A stretch of 64,000 nucleotides of DNA from assembly GCF_031143425.1 (NCBI RefSeq), contig NC_090445.1:1576138049-1576202048 (forward strand). Direction: 5' to 3'. This DNA is from Pleurodeles waltl. Lineage: Eukaryota; Chordata; Amphibia; Caudata; Salamandridae. The notes under the pieces are model-generated. The model saw only the letters and a list, made by a program, of their open reading frames with translations, was not told where the DNA came from and made no database searches. The position numbers and the translations under genes were made by a program. The first letter of the stretch is position 1. Each line of letters opens with the position of its first letter. Positions 8,546-21,292 of the stretch are shown here, one piece after another.

Positions 8546-10460
8546 TTAATCTGACTTTAGATCTTCCCACAGTACTAAGACCATGCTCTTAGCAGCAGTT
8601 GAGAGTCCAAGAGTGTTCTTGGACCAAGGAGAGTCAGCCTCCCTAATCCTTCTTCACCTCGCTGCAGAGTTTGACATGGTCACGTACTCAGTGTGCGGCT
8701 TATGGGTATTGGCCTCTGTGGTCTGGCTCTGTGATGGATCAAATCCTTTATATCTGAAAGATCTAATTGTGTTTTTTTATCTCGTTTTCAATCTGGTAAT
8801 TATAATTTTCCTTGTGAATCCCCAGAGATTATCACTAAGGGCCAGATGTATGAAATTTTTTTGCACTCGCAAACGGTGCGAATCGCAAAATTCGGCCGTT
8901 TGCGAGTGCAAAAATGTGGTCTGCGATGCATGAAAGGCATTCGCAGACCACAAATAAGAAATCGCAAAAATTGCGATTTCTTGCGTTGCAACCTGGTTTT
9001 GCGAGTCACAATTTGCGATTCGCAAAATCCACATCACAAGGCGATGCTGCAAAAAATCACAAATTGCGATTTTTCGCAGAATGGCATTTTGCACGTGCAA
9101 AATACCATGAAATGAAACCAGGTGGTAACCTGGTGCAAAATTAAAAAATGCATTTAAAATGCATTTTTAAATTGAACATGTAAAGCACACATTCCCTTTT
9201 GGCATGTGGGCACCTTACATGACCCCCAAAACATTTTTGGGGTGCAGCAGAGGGGACCTTAGGACCCCAGCACCCTGGGCTTTTGCATTTCCAAAATTGT
9301 GATTTCTGGTTCAGAAATCGCAATTTTGGAAATGCAAAAAATTTGCAGATATGGGCCAACAGGCCCATAGCTGCGAATGGGGCCGGTATCGCAATTTGAA
9401 ATTCGGTAATAGCATTTGCGATTTTTAAGAAATCGCTATTACCGAATCGCAAATGTGATACATGACACTTTGCGAGTCGGAAATAGCGATTTCTTAAAAA
9501 TCGCTATTTCCGACTCGCAAAGGGCCGTGATGATACATCTGGCCCTTAGTCCCACACTGTTTAATGGTTCTATAGCCCCTTTGCTGCTTTGATTAAATAT
9601 TTAAGCTTCTGTAGCATGTCATATGCTGACAACATACTGATTATAGTTTCCATCTTTTGCAATTTGAGAGAAACTTTTCACCTGCATGAGGCATAACAAA
9701 ATGGATGAATACCAGCATTTGAAGGTAGCCTTTGATAAGTCAGAGATTTTGCTCTTTGGAACCAACTGCCCTATGCAACTGGAACCTGCACCTGTTCCTG
9801 CGTCTTGCAGCAGAAATGTGAGACTGTTGTTTGATTCTAGACTTTCTTTCATCCTACAGATCGTGGCTGTGATCTCCAAATCTTTTAGTCCATAGCAGTC
9901 CATTAAAAATGCCCCCTGTATGTGAAATGGCCATTCAGGTTTTAGTCACCCCAAAACTGGACTATGCATACTATCTTGGTCTCCCTGTTTTTCTTTTAAA
10001 CAGACGGTAGATGGTTCAAAACCTGATGGCTCATGTAATTGTTAAGTTTTCCTTTACCTTAAAGTGGCAGCCGGTTCAGCAAAGGTGTACTTTTAAAGCT
10101 CTATGCTTGTCTTACAGAGCTATTAAGTGTATAGGTCCTATTTATCTTTGAAGGAAGGTGTACCTGTATAGAACTGTCTGTGTCCTGCATTCTCTGTGTG
10201 TCTTGCTCTTGCAGGTGCCTAGGATTCGGAAAAGCTGAATCAGTGGGCGATCCTTTTCTTACCGCACTGCTAAGCTGTGGAACTCTCCCGCTCTCTCTGG
10301 GGCATGCACCCACTTACCTTTCTTACAGAAAAACTTTAAAAACGTGTTTTTTTTTGCATTCTTAACTGTTTTAGCTTACAATTTGGTTCCTTTTGCCAAG
10401 GTGGCCCTCCTTGGGGTAGCAGTTTGCATTCTATAAATGTGATTCATTTATTCCAGTGTG
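8546..10460 (+). pseudogene. CR1/L2-like LINE reverse-transcriptase relic, interrupted by a MITE
   Basis: Reading 8583-8838 gives LDQGESASLILLHLAAEFDM, which matches the LDLSAAFDTV block of CR1/L2-type reverse transcriptases. The frame ends at PQRLSL, where the MITE 8839-9545 interrupts. After it (9546 on) come SPTLFNG, then SYADNILIIVSI, the YADD active-site motif with the second Asp changed to Asn. FDKSEILLFGTN follows, a thumb-like block with VRLLFDSRLSFI, and a C-terminal part to about 10460. Frameshifts and stops are frequent, so it is an old copy. H1 truncates it on the left at 8545/8546. Confidence 0.8.
8839..9545. mobile_element. Harbinger MITE of the H3 family (707 bp)
   Basis: It begins GGGCCAGATGTATGA and ends GATACATCTGGCCC, flanked by TAA (8836-8838) and TTA (9546-9548), a TWA-type 3-bp target. 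The left ~300 bp (TTTGCACTCGCAAAC, ATGCATGAAAGGCATTCGCA, TTTTGCACGTGCAA) matches the left end of H3 at 22584-22920. The right ~150 bp (AAATAGCGATTTCTTAAAAA) matches the right end of H3. The centre has no coding capacity and several hairpins, so it looks like an internally deleted, non-autonomous derivative. Confidence 0.88.
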
Positions 10461-13400
10461 CTTGACTCGTCTATTTCACAAGGAATAGAGCCAGAGACAC
10501 TACAACAGCCATTGTTAATGTCTCCTTAAACAAGACCAGGATAAGATGCTGCGCTTCTTACTTAACATCTCCCATTCTCCAATCTCCATATCTAAGAAAA
10601 GCCCTTTGAATGGGTGTTCATACAGAAACTATCTGACAACTGTTGTGTGATCATCTGTGGTCTGCCACTGAGAGCCATGTTTATCCCTTTGCCAGGTTGC
10701 ACATGCCAACAAACTTTGAAACAACCACCCACAAGGTATTTTTCAGTCATGGGGAAATATAGCACAAAGGGGTTCTTTTAGAGGAATGCAGCTTATTCCA
10801 CTAGAAGAGGACCGTGTAGAGGGGCACGGACCAAATGGCCTGAAACACATTTCTCATTCGAGGTGTTGCGAGGGCCTGGTCTATCAGTCTGTTAATTAAT
10901 GTTTACTAGGGACCGGTGGTAAACACCTAATGGATGCATAATCTGAATTGTCTTTAATATGCAGATAACATGGAGTTGTATGCCTTTGCCTTTGATGTCT
11001 GTCATCTTACTTTCCAGAAGTAATTACTTTCATATTTAACAGTAATATTTAACAATGCATAGTAATATTTCATAAAAATATTATTTTGCTATTGGAGAGT
11101 GTGAGTGTTCCTTGTCAAACTGTATGGTCTTGAATCGTTATTATTCAATTAGCTTCAAGCTATCACTATGTCGAAGGACTACCTATTTATATTACTCTTC
11201 ACACAAGAGCGAAAGTGGGATTTCATACTCCAAGTTGAATATTGTCATCTCCAGATAAAGATGAGACTGTGCACCCACTAGTTAAGGTAAGCCATTAAAT
11301 CATGGACGCAGGCCTTGTCCCAGAACAGATAGACAACAGGGGTTGCACGCTGAGTGTCCTCTTGAAGTGTTATGGAATCTCCACCTAGTGCTGATGAATT
11401 GCAGTGCCCGACTGCTGAGCTGAGTTTCTGGTTTACAGTATGTAATTTCTTCTTTCTGTGATCAGCATTGACCACCAGCGATTTTCTGTCTATGTGAATT
11501 GGCAGCTACTGTCCACAGCAATGCTTCACGTATTGTTCTCCAAGTATTGCTGGCCTTGGTGGGCTCCTCACCTTTATAGAAACTTTTTCCCTTTGGCCCT
11601 CATGCAGCATTACTGGCTATAGCTAGTAGCCACCAACAGCCCTTGATGGGTGGTCCTGGTCACGTGCATAACCAATACTTTGGAGGTCCCAACTTTTTCC
11701 TCAGAAGCTCATTGCAGGCTCTACTGAATGTTGGGGTGGCGAACGTCAAGGCTATCTAGCCTTGATTCCATATTCCTCTCTGATCCACCACCCTAACCTC
11801 TCTCCGATCCCATCTCACCTTTGCAGTTTTTTTTTTAACCTCACTTTCTCCCTACGTCATTGTTTTTCAATCTTTTTTCTTAACCCTTCCTTCCTTCTTT
11901 TTTGCCTTTCTTGGTCAAAGCTTCATGATTGATAATACTAATTCTCAGGCCCCAAAAAAGAATGCTGGTGGACCCTACCTGCAACCAATGGCTCAAATTA
12001 GACACTGGGTTGTCCCTTTTGATGAAGGTCGGGGACAAGAATCAATTCTTCTTTTGGGTATCCCCTTTAATACAGTGAGCTTATCTCTCCTTACCATGTA
12101 AATTATACTTTTAAGCAAATTAGAAATATTTATTTAGTTTCACTGCTCAGATTGAAAAACTCTTGGATATCATATTTTACCTTAGCACAAGTTCTTCATA
12201 CTCATTGCTACTGGTTGTGCAATAATGAGATATTTCAGTAAGTAATGAGTTAGAGACGCTTTAATGCACTGCGGGAGCGAGCTCTAGAGAATGACGGTAC
12301 CCTTTAATATTAGATTCTCTGTACTGTGATAGGCAAATAATCTACTAAACCTTGCTGAACCATCCCAGTGCACACACCACCAAGGAAATTCTGCCAGAGC
12401 AGCTTGCCAATGCTTTTAATAAGAACAAAATGCTGAATTCCACACCAAATTGTGTGTTTCTAGAGAGACGAATGTTATGGCTACATTTATCAGACACCTT
12501 TCAGAATTAGAACGGAAGAATTTTTTTCTTTAAATAAAAAAAAAAAAAATAGAACTAGCAACCTGACTGATGATTCGAAACATGTTTAATGATGAACCAG
12601 GTAAACAGACTTTACGATTTCCCATGCAATAAAAAGAATTATATCACAGCGCATAGTAAAGAAGGCTCAGATGGTTATGAGGTGAGTTTTATGTGAAAAA
12701 AGTTTAAAAATTGGTTTTAAAGGGCACATTTAGCTTCTCTCATTTTCTGCTTCACAAAATTATTATTCCAAGTAATAGGTCAAAGTATGAAAAATCCCTC
12801 AAATTTGCATCAAAAGAATACTGAAAAGTTTCCATTGTCGCCAAAATGGCAAAAGGTACCGGACACACACCAAAACATGCTAACAAAAACATTTCTACCA
12901 AATAATATGAAATGAAGCATCAGTGCTGCACTATTTCTTTGTCCCTCAGTGAGAGTCAAAAACAAAGACGAAACCACAATTTTAATACGATTTGTAACCG
13001 TCCTCACAGAAAGGGCAACACATAAAAAGAACAATAAAACTTAATATCACATAAAATGCACAAAAAGTGGATTTTTGCAATATAATTAGACTTTCCAAAG
13101 ACAATTACAAACAAGTAATAAAAAACTAAAATCGAGAACCAATAAAATACAGCTGTGACATTAAAACGATTCTTAAATGATTGCATCCAAAAACATTTAA
13201 AAATATATAGCAACTGTAACATAAAATATCGGAGCCTAAAGCAACCATGCTAAATAGCATTATTTATTGATATTTGGCTGCTCAAACCATGGTCGCCACT
13301 CATCGGAATTTTGCACCATGTGTGTATATTGAATGCAGTTAATGGAGGGATCAATGCAGCCAGTATTCCAAGTGAATGTTGTTTATGCCACAACAATGAA

Positions 13401-13560
13401 CTGTCAAGCTTATCAAAGGCAGTAAGCACGGGGATTTTTTGAACACTGTCTTGGTCTTTTGGTAGAGTTCCATTATTATCCACCCTTCTTTGAAAGTGTC
13501 CTAAAATATATTTCCATTTCCAACCAGCAAGGCAATATGTCAGCAAATCAGTGGATTATA
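10461..13560. other. No recognisable gene or element
   Basis: AT-rich sequence with short poly-A/T runs (for example near 12530) and a pyrimidine-rich patch at 11815-11910. No long open frame and no family motif that I can identify. Confidence 0.6.
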
Positions 13561-13564
13561 TTGA

Positions 13565-13805
13565 ACCCCCTTTTTAGGGTACAGCATGCGAGGGCATGTA
13601 CTTACGCATGCGTCTTGCTTGCAAAACTCTTTTGTTCACAAAAAAAGGCTTGGAGCCCGCCCGTTTGTTTACAATATGTTGGCATCTGTGCCCTTTCGGC
13701 AGCTTTCTAATTGACCAGCACTCTGCAAAAGTCACATCTGTTCCTTACAATGGTGCAGGGACAAAGCACAGATTGATTCAACTTGTTGATTCAGCTTAGT
13801 ACATG
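13565..13805 (+). repeat. Dispersed repeat, copy 1 (partner at 36880-37090)
   Basis: The two blocks share the order of GCTTGCAA, GTTTACNAT, a CCTAATTGGCCAG/CTAATTGACCAG segment, and AAGCACAGATTGATTCA followed by GCTTA near the 3' end. Both are in the same orientation. There is no coding capacity. It is a decayed interspersed repeat of unknown class. Confidence 0.55.
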
Positions 13806-13825
13806 CCCAACTACTGCTCCCTAAA

Positions 13826-16155
13826 TGTAGGAAAGTACCTCTTTTTGACATGGTTATCCCCCACTTTTTTCTTGGTACATGACGTGATTTCAACTGAAAG
13901 TGCACTGGTTTCCTGCTAACCAGCTCTTTCCCAAAACTTCACAATTGTTTTCCCAATTTGTAAAACCTTTAGCCCCCTCTTTAAGTCCCTAGTAAATGGT
14001 ACATAGAACCTGGAGTACTAAAGAAGGTCCTTAAGGGCTCCAGCATGAATTGTGCTACTGTAAGATGGCCCTCACTGAACACATGACAGGCTGCCATTGC
14101 AGGCTGTGTGTCTTGGTGCAGACAAAAGTGAAAACCCAACATGGCACACAGCCGGTGTGCCATGTCCCCTAACACTGCATGCAATATATGTAAGACACCC
14201 CTCCTACAGGCCTTACAGCCCTAAGGCAGGGTGCATTATATTACATGTGAGGGCATATCTGCATGAGCAGATATGCCCCTGCTATGCCTTTGTCAATTCT
14301 CAGATGTAGTTAGTGACCAGGGAAGCCATTTTAAATGCATGTGCTGGACCCTAGTCAATACGAGTTCCCCAGCTACATGATGGCTTCACTGAAGATAGGG
14401 ATATTTGGTATCAAACATCTCGTATTGGTGAACCCACACTGATGTCAGTATTGGATTTACCAAAACATGCACCCAAAAGGCACCTTGGCGGTGCTCCCTG
14501 AAACCCTACCAGCCTCTAGTGTGCTCACTGACCAGTTTCTACCAGCTCGCCACTCGAGACATAGTTCTTGCCCCCTAGGGTGAAAGCCTTCTGCTCTCAA
14601 GACACCCAGAAAAAAGCCTGTCCTGGAAAAAGAGTGTAACACCCCCTCTGACCTGCTGATTAGCCTTCCTAAGGCTGAAAGCCTCAAATGGCTGCCACCG
14701 TTGAAATGTGAATCTGGCTCCCCTCACAGTAAAGGAAGCCACCCCCTGTCCAGAAGTCCATTTGGCACCTGGACAGGCGGAAAAGTTAAGTAGTGTGAGG
14801 TGGACACAACTTTTTAGAGGTAGCCACCTTTGAGTTGGCATATCTAGGAATTCTGGGACAGGGTTATGCCCGCTTCCCACAGGAAGTGGTCATATAGGGG
14901 GGACAGTGACCCCAAGAATCGGTAGCCCATTGGCTACTACCCTACGCACCCTTAAAAACCCTAGATTCAGTATTTAGGGGAGCCCCTGGCACTAGAGAAG
15001 CAGATCCTGACAACCTAAGAAGACCAAGGACACCGAAGAGCTGCAACAGAAGACGAGGAGAAAAGAAGCAGTTGACCTGGTACCAACGCTGCCGGCCTGT
15101 CTGCATTCCTCGTTGAAATCTGCAGCAAGTGCGACCCGTCCTGCAGCTGTGACTCCAGAAACCTGGGAGGACTGGCTGCCTTCAAAATAGACCCAAGACC
15201 TCCTGTGACCAGTGGACCTGTTCTCAAACAAACTCCAAAGATGGGATTTGAAGCCTCTGGACCCACCAAAACTCGACACCTGAAATCACCTCTAAACCCC
15301 ACATTTCTGACCCAAGTTGAAGTGGACCATTGGTGCCAACAAGGGTCTCGAGCCCTCCAGAGTCTGAGTGCACCGTGGTCTCACTCGTCCTGGGCTCCCC
15401 GATGACACCTGCAGCCTCTGCATGCAGCCCCCCTAAACTGCGATCCCTCCTGTCACAGAAATTCGACACCTAAGGACACCTCTGCACCCTTCACCCCTGA
15501 GCCATGGAGAACAGGACTAAAGGTACCTACCTATGCCTACCTATGCCCAAGCATCGTGAGGCCAGAACCCACCTAGCCGCAACCTGCAGCCTCTTTTCAC
15601 AGTGACCAGTCTCCATAGGAACGTATTGGGCACCCAACGCTATTTTGTACTCTGCACCTGGCCGCCCCCGTGTCACTGAGGGTGTACTGTGGATGCTGCC
15701 TTGGGCCTTGCTTTGGACCTTGCCCACTACTCATATAAACAGCAGGAGATTGGTCTTGGACTCTACCTGTTTTTAGAACTTGTTTTTCCTCCAATAGGAT
15801 AACATTGCAGAACTCTGAAATTGCACTGTGTCCACTTTTTAAAGTGAAAACAAATCCTATTTAAAAACATACTTACCTGAACGATTTTTCTCTAATGCCT
15901 AAACATATATAAGGATACTTGCTGTTTTTATATATTGGTGTGGATCTCCTTCTTGAGTCGTGTGTCTCATTTATTGACTATTGTGTGTATTTGTAGATGT
16001 CTTGCACTCCTCTGTGTTAAGCCTAAGGCTGCTCGACCACACTACTCCTAAATAGAGCACTTTGGTATTGCATAGCAAGCCCTGCCCACTCAATGGGAAA
16101 TCCTTAGAACCTTTACATGGTAGTCACATACCACATAAAGGGCCACCTTCCTACA
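13826..16155. mobile_element. LTR-like dispersed repeat, TG...CA ends, 2.33 kb
   Basis: It starts TGTAGGAAAGTAC and ends CCACCTTCCTACA, a short inverted repeat with TG/CA termini as in LTRs. The interior has short open frames only and no gag, protease or reverse-transcriptase motif, so a solo LTR or non-autonomous LTR element is the best reading. A purine-rich tract (AGAAGACGAGGAGAAAAGAAG) lies at 15050. Flanking bases do not show an obvious target duplication (CTAAA left, TTACA right), so the class is uncertain. Confidence 0.5.
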
Positions 16156-16454
16156 TTACATTATTGAGGTACTCTTTTGTTCTTTTTATTAACTTTTAGT
16201 GCCATGCAAAAAGAAGGCATGTGAATGGTAATAATGTGCCCACAAGGACAAACAGAATTGCAAAGATTTATTTTCTACAGTCAACTTTCTTTTATTTTGC
16301 CAAGTCTTCTTTTGTAACTTTGCATTCGTGTTTTCTTTTGTTTTTGCTCATGGGCGGTGTACTCAAAAGATGATGACTATCTTATTCTAAATACTGCAAA
16401 GCAACGTTGTTTCTTTCATATGTGTAATTTTGAAATTATGCTTTAGCACATAAT

Positions 16455-17950
16455 CGTGCAGCACACTCAATCCACCCAACCCAATCCACATCACCCCAAT
16501 CCACCCACTTCATTCCAATTTACTCCACTCCATTCCATCACAATCCACCCCACACCAATCCAATCCAGTCCAATTCAGTCAAGTCTAATCTATCCCACTC
16601 CAATCCACTTCACTCAACTGAGTCCAATCCACCCCAGTCCACCCCACTGCAATCCATTCCATCCCACTCCAATCTAAAACAATCTTCCTCACAGCAAACT
16701 GCCCCATACCAATCTGCCCCACTCCAACCCAAAACAATCTGCCCCCATTCCAATCCAAAACAATCCATCCCACTCCAATCCAAAACAATCCTCCCACTCC
16801 AATCCGCCCACTCCAATTGACCCCACTCCAATCCACCTCACGCTAATCCACCCCACTCCAATACAGTCCACCCCACACCAATCCAATCTACGCCAATTCA
16901 GCCAAATCCAGTCTACGCACTCGAATCCACCACTCGTCAGCCCACTCCAATCCACCTCACCCCAATCCAATCCACCTCAATTCAATCCACCTACCCCAAA
17001 TCCAGTCCAGTCCACCCATCCCAATCCAATCCACCCCATTCCACCCCAACACAGTCCACCTCCATCCAATCCACCCACTCCAATCCACCCCACCCCAACC
17101 CACACCACTCACTCCCATCCACCCCACTCCATTCCAACTCACCTCGCCACAATCCAATCCACCCCACCCCACCCCATTTCAGTCCAGTCCACTCTAATCT
17201 AATCCATCCCATCCAGTCCACCGCATTTAAATCCACCCCATTCCAATCCACCCAACTTCAATCCAATGCCTGCCAATCTAATCCAATCCTCCCACTCAAT
17301 TCCAGTCCACCCCACCTCAGTCCAATCCTCCCTACTCCAATTCAATCCACCCCACTCCAGTCCACCCCACTCCAATCCAATCCAAATCACTCCAATCCAA
17401 TTCACCCCCTCCAATCCAATCCACCCTCTCTAGTCCAGCCCAATCCACCCCCTCCAGTCCAGTCATATCCACTCACCCCACTCCAGTCCAGTCTAGTTCA
17501 CCCCTCTCCACTCCAATTCACCCCACTCAAACCACCCTTTTCTAATCCAATTCAGTCCACCCAACCCCATTTCGTCCTTCCACCCGAATCTAATCCACTT
17601 CACCCCAATCTAATCCACCTCAGCCCATTTCAATCCACTCCAATCCACACCACCCCAGCCAGTCCACCCCATCCAATTAACCTCACTCCACTTCATCCAT
17701 TCTACTCTATCCCAATTGAATCTGCACCAGTATACTCAAATCCAATCCACCCCACTACCGCAATCCATTCCAACCCACTCCACCCTATGCCACTCCACTG
17801 TTCAACACTGAACTCTACAACACTCTCTGTCACTGAACCGCTGAACGTTCCTCCGCTCTACCCAACTCTACCATACTTTACTCCGCCTACTTCCCTCTAC
17901 AGAACTCTACTCCAATAAATCCCATCTCTGACACTCTACTTTTCCACTCC
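16455..17950. repeat. Degenerate C-rich satellite, CCAAT/CCACC/CCACT pentamers
   Basis: About 1.5 kb is made of 5-bp words CCAAT, CCACC, CCACT and CCAGT in variable order, often as CCACTCCAAT. One strand is almost free of G. The reverse strand reads as long Trp/Gly/Asp/Val-rich open frames, an artefact of the pentamer composition. The array decays gradually after 17700. Confidence 0.9.
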
Positions 17951-17959
17951 ACTCTAGGG

Positions 17960-18115
17960 CACTCCACACCACTAACTTTTAGCCATGCTAAACAGCAGCA
18001 ACACTGGTATACAAAATGGCAAAACACATTGCCAAAGCTAAAATAGCTCTGGTATAGGCAAGACCTATTGGCTTTGCCAATGCTTGTTATATATTGAAAG
18101 CAGTATGGTATCTTT
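17960..18115. repeat. Dispersed hairpin repeat, copy 1
   Basis: TTAGCCATGCTAAACAGCAG leads into ATTGCCAAAGC and ends GACCTATTGGCTTTGCCAAT. A longer relative lies at 37235-37600, and a fragment with GGCAAAGCCAATAGAAT at about 20835. The facing GGCAAAGCCAAT / ATTGGCTTTGCC arms suggest a small palindromic element. Confidence 0.55.
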
Positions 18116-18119
18116 TCTT

Positions 18120-19540
18120 TCTGATGGAATAATGAGTCTACTAACACACTGTCTATACCATAGTAGTAGAAGAAATGGCACTAGAATAAAGCCTCCGGGT
18201 TTAATTGTTCGCTTCAAAGAGAGATTAGAATGTCGTCTGGGCTTTTAGCTTATAAAGCTCTTAAAATGTATATGCTATACTATTTCCATCAATTTTGGAT
18301 GGGTTTTAGGAGTAGTGTTTTGGAAGTATTTTCCTCTAAATGATTCGCCAAGTTGAAGCAAATAGCAGGGTTACATATTCCACCTTGCCGTGCACTTTTA
18401 GACTTTTTGGTTGACATGATAGCCTTCCTAATTAGTCAGGGTCTCGTAATGTGTACATATTAACTTAGTTAACCTTATCTGTACTCCTTTTATGATGCAT
18501 TAGCACTATTCAAGGGTTTTGAAAGCTATCTGGCATTTTTTATGGAATTCAGATTCTTTACATTGGCCAAATTTTTTATAAAAAGCTCAAACTGTTCAAT
18601 AACACGTGTCTTAGGACTGCTCCCAACATCCTCACTTAATATAAACAAAATAATTTGGAAACATTGATCGTTTGGGGAATCAAGCGATCCTCTGTTTTTA
18701 ATGTAAAATCCCTCAGGTTCCTTCTTGATGCATTAAGGTGAGAAACCAACTTGTCTGCAGTAAAGAATGACCACTTCCTGGGAAATATCCATAATATCTT
18801 GCAGCCCTTCGATACCTAATTAGTCATAATGAGCCCTAGGATGAATGGATCTATTACAAATAATTCTTTGGGGTGTAACATTGCAGTACTTGAACTGTTT
18901 AACCATAATTATACCCAAATAACCACTGCTAGCAATTCAAGGGGTATTTGGCCAAGGTCGTTCACTGGTAGAACATTTAGCACTTGCTCTTCTGGACTAA
19001 GGATAGAGTTGGAGAGTAGGTAACTTAAAGAAAGTATGTTTGCAGCCGCTTTGGTGGGTCAGGTGGCACATGATTTATTTTCAAATGGAAACTGCACCAC
19101 CTTGCGTGGCACACCAAATAGAACATCACACAGCTCCTTCAGTACTATGTGAAACACCTACCCTGTGCTGCATTGCGTGCACAGTGCAACCTACCATTGC
19201 CTGCACTGTTCTGTCTGCTACTGTATCCTACTCATTATAAGAAGATTCTCACAACAGCAGCACACACAGCCACAAATCTGGCCCACACATTGCCCTGTCA
19301 GACTAGCCCACTAATGAGACTGCCAGATTGCCCTCTATGCGAGTCAGACCTGTGAAACACATGTGAATGCATGTGATTCATGAGTCTCCTCACCCATGCA
19401 GAGAGGGTTGTATGATGGAAGCACGCATGCCAGAACAACGTGGTCTTACGAATGACCGCATCTTTACCACACATGCCTTTACCACGCATGCCTTTACAAT
19501 TAATTTTGTTGTAAAAGCATGTATGGCAAAGGAAGATGTG
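18120..19540. other. No recognisable gene or element
   Basis: Ordinary AT-rich sequence. A short hairpin CTTTACAATTAATTTTGTTGTAAAAG lies near 19490. The strongest reading frames are under 70 codons and match no family I know. Confidence 0.5.
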
Positions 19541-19544
19541 AGGT

Positions 19545-20215
19545 AAATTCCCCCCTGCCCTTGGCCCTAACCCCATATCCCAGCCCTTAAAACTGCCCCT
19601 TCCCCCTCACCATGAACCCTAAACCTCCCCAGCCCTGAGCCCTAAAACGGATCCCACTCTTCCCCTGAAACTACCCTGACTCCCCTCCTAACGCCTACAA
19701 CCTGGCCCCTGCTTAAAACTACCTAGCCACCCCGCCCTGAGCCCTAAAACTGCCCCCAGCCCTGCAAACTGCCCCTTCCTCCAGCCCAGAACCCTAAAAT
19801 CCTACCCCAACCCTTACAACTACCCCAACCTTCCAGACCTGAGCCCTGTAACCCTGCCCCAGCCCAAACAACTACCCCGATACCCCCCGCCCTGAGACCT
19901 AAAACCCTCCCCTATCCAAAAAAACTAACCAGACTACCCTGTCAAAAAAATAACCCAAGCTCCCCCCACCCTGAGCCCTAAAACTGCCCCACCCTTCAAA
20001 AGTATCCCCCACAAACCCAGTCCCAGCCCCTAAAACCTGGCTACCTGCCTAAAAAAAGTAACACAACTCCCATCTGTAAAAAAATGAATAAAATAACCCA
20101 ACCTCCTCCTCTAATGCCCTGAGCCCTAAAACTGCCCCCACCCTCAAAAGTACTGCCCCCCAAAACCCGGTCTCAGCCACATAAAACCTGCCACCTCCTT
20201 AAAAAAAGTAATGTG
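19545..20215. repeat. C-rich minisatellite, unit ~25-40 bp with CCCTAAAAC
   Basis: The phrase AGCCCTGAGCCCTAAAACTG recurs in degenerate form about ten times, separated by CCCC-rich spacers and later by poly-A runs. The CCCTAAAAC core resembles telomeric CCCTAA, but unit length and spacing are irregular. There is no coding capacity. Confidence 0.8.
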
Positions 20216-21290
20216 ACTTCCCCTATATGTAAAAATAAACAAATCAATTTTAGGACATCCTCATACCTCTCTCCTTATCCCTACTTCTCATCCCTGCTTC
20301 TCATCCATCATCCCTACTTTTCATCCATCATCCCTAGACACCATACCAGTGTTTGGTTCAGGCAAGCGTGGTTTAGGTTGCAGGGAAATGGCACGCGAGG
20401 CTCAGTCCGCGTTGTTAAGGCTGTTTCCCTACAGAGAGCGCACCGTCAAAGCGGTCAACTTAATCAATGTGGGTGACAGAGTATGCAAAGACCACTCAGA
20501 ATTAACTTAGTGGTGACTCAAAAACATTTGTAAAGTCAGTCTCGAAACTTGCAGGCATATGTAAGATGGAGACGTAAATGCTGCTGAAATTGTATGAAAA
20601 TGCACCACATTCTAGAGCTATGGGATTCTGTGAAGATTTTTCCCCTCAGCTACAACCAAGCTGTGGCCTTGGTGTGGACTCTTGCTCCCTTTCCCTGCCT
20701 CTCTCCAATTTTTCCCGCTATCCACAGGCTTTCTCTCGTCTCATGCACCTTTCTCCTTTCTCTCCAGTCCCTCTCCTCCTGCCTCTTTTTTGCCACTTGC
20801 CAATGCCAGATACTTTTACAATTTGGTGGCACTGGCAAAGCCAATAGAATTAGTCAGTCATGTTTTAATTAGAAAGTATAGAAAATAAAATTATTTTTGA
20901 AAGTACAGAAAATAAAGTACAGAAAAATAGTGTAGATGCAATGCAGCAGCCATCTTGAAATACACAAACTTACATTTTAGGCAGTTTAGTTGGAAAGAAT
21001 TTAGAGATCGTCCCAACTGATAGGGCCACAAACTCAGTGTAAAGGTTCACTTCTTGCAATTACTTTTATTGTCTGGTTGTCTCCTTACGGTTGCACAGGA
21101 GCAGTTGTTGTGCAATTTTACATTATGAACCAGAACAAAGGCTGCTCGCCAGGAACTCAGCACTCATTTACCTAATCATTCATCAATGCTGGGACCCATC
21201 CATGCACTCACTCTTGTAATTTGCCGTAGTGTAATTATGCAAAATTACACAAGATTATTCAGAAGTGCGCGGGGAGCATAACCTAGAATT
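20215..21290. other. No recognisable gene or element
   Basis: Mixed sequence with a pyrimidine-rich patch at 20680-20800 and a fragment of the hairpin repeat at about 20835. No convincing gene. Confidence 0.5.
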
Positions 21291-21292
21291 TA

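Noticed and set aside
16585..17414. Several 70-90 codon Trp/Gly/Asp-rich minus-strand frames
   Set aside because: Direct result of the pentamer satellite; no start context or domain.
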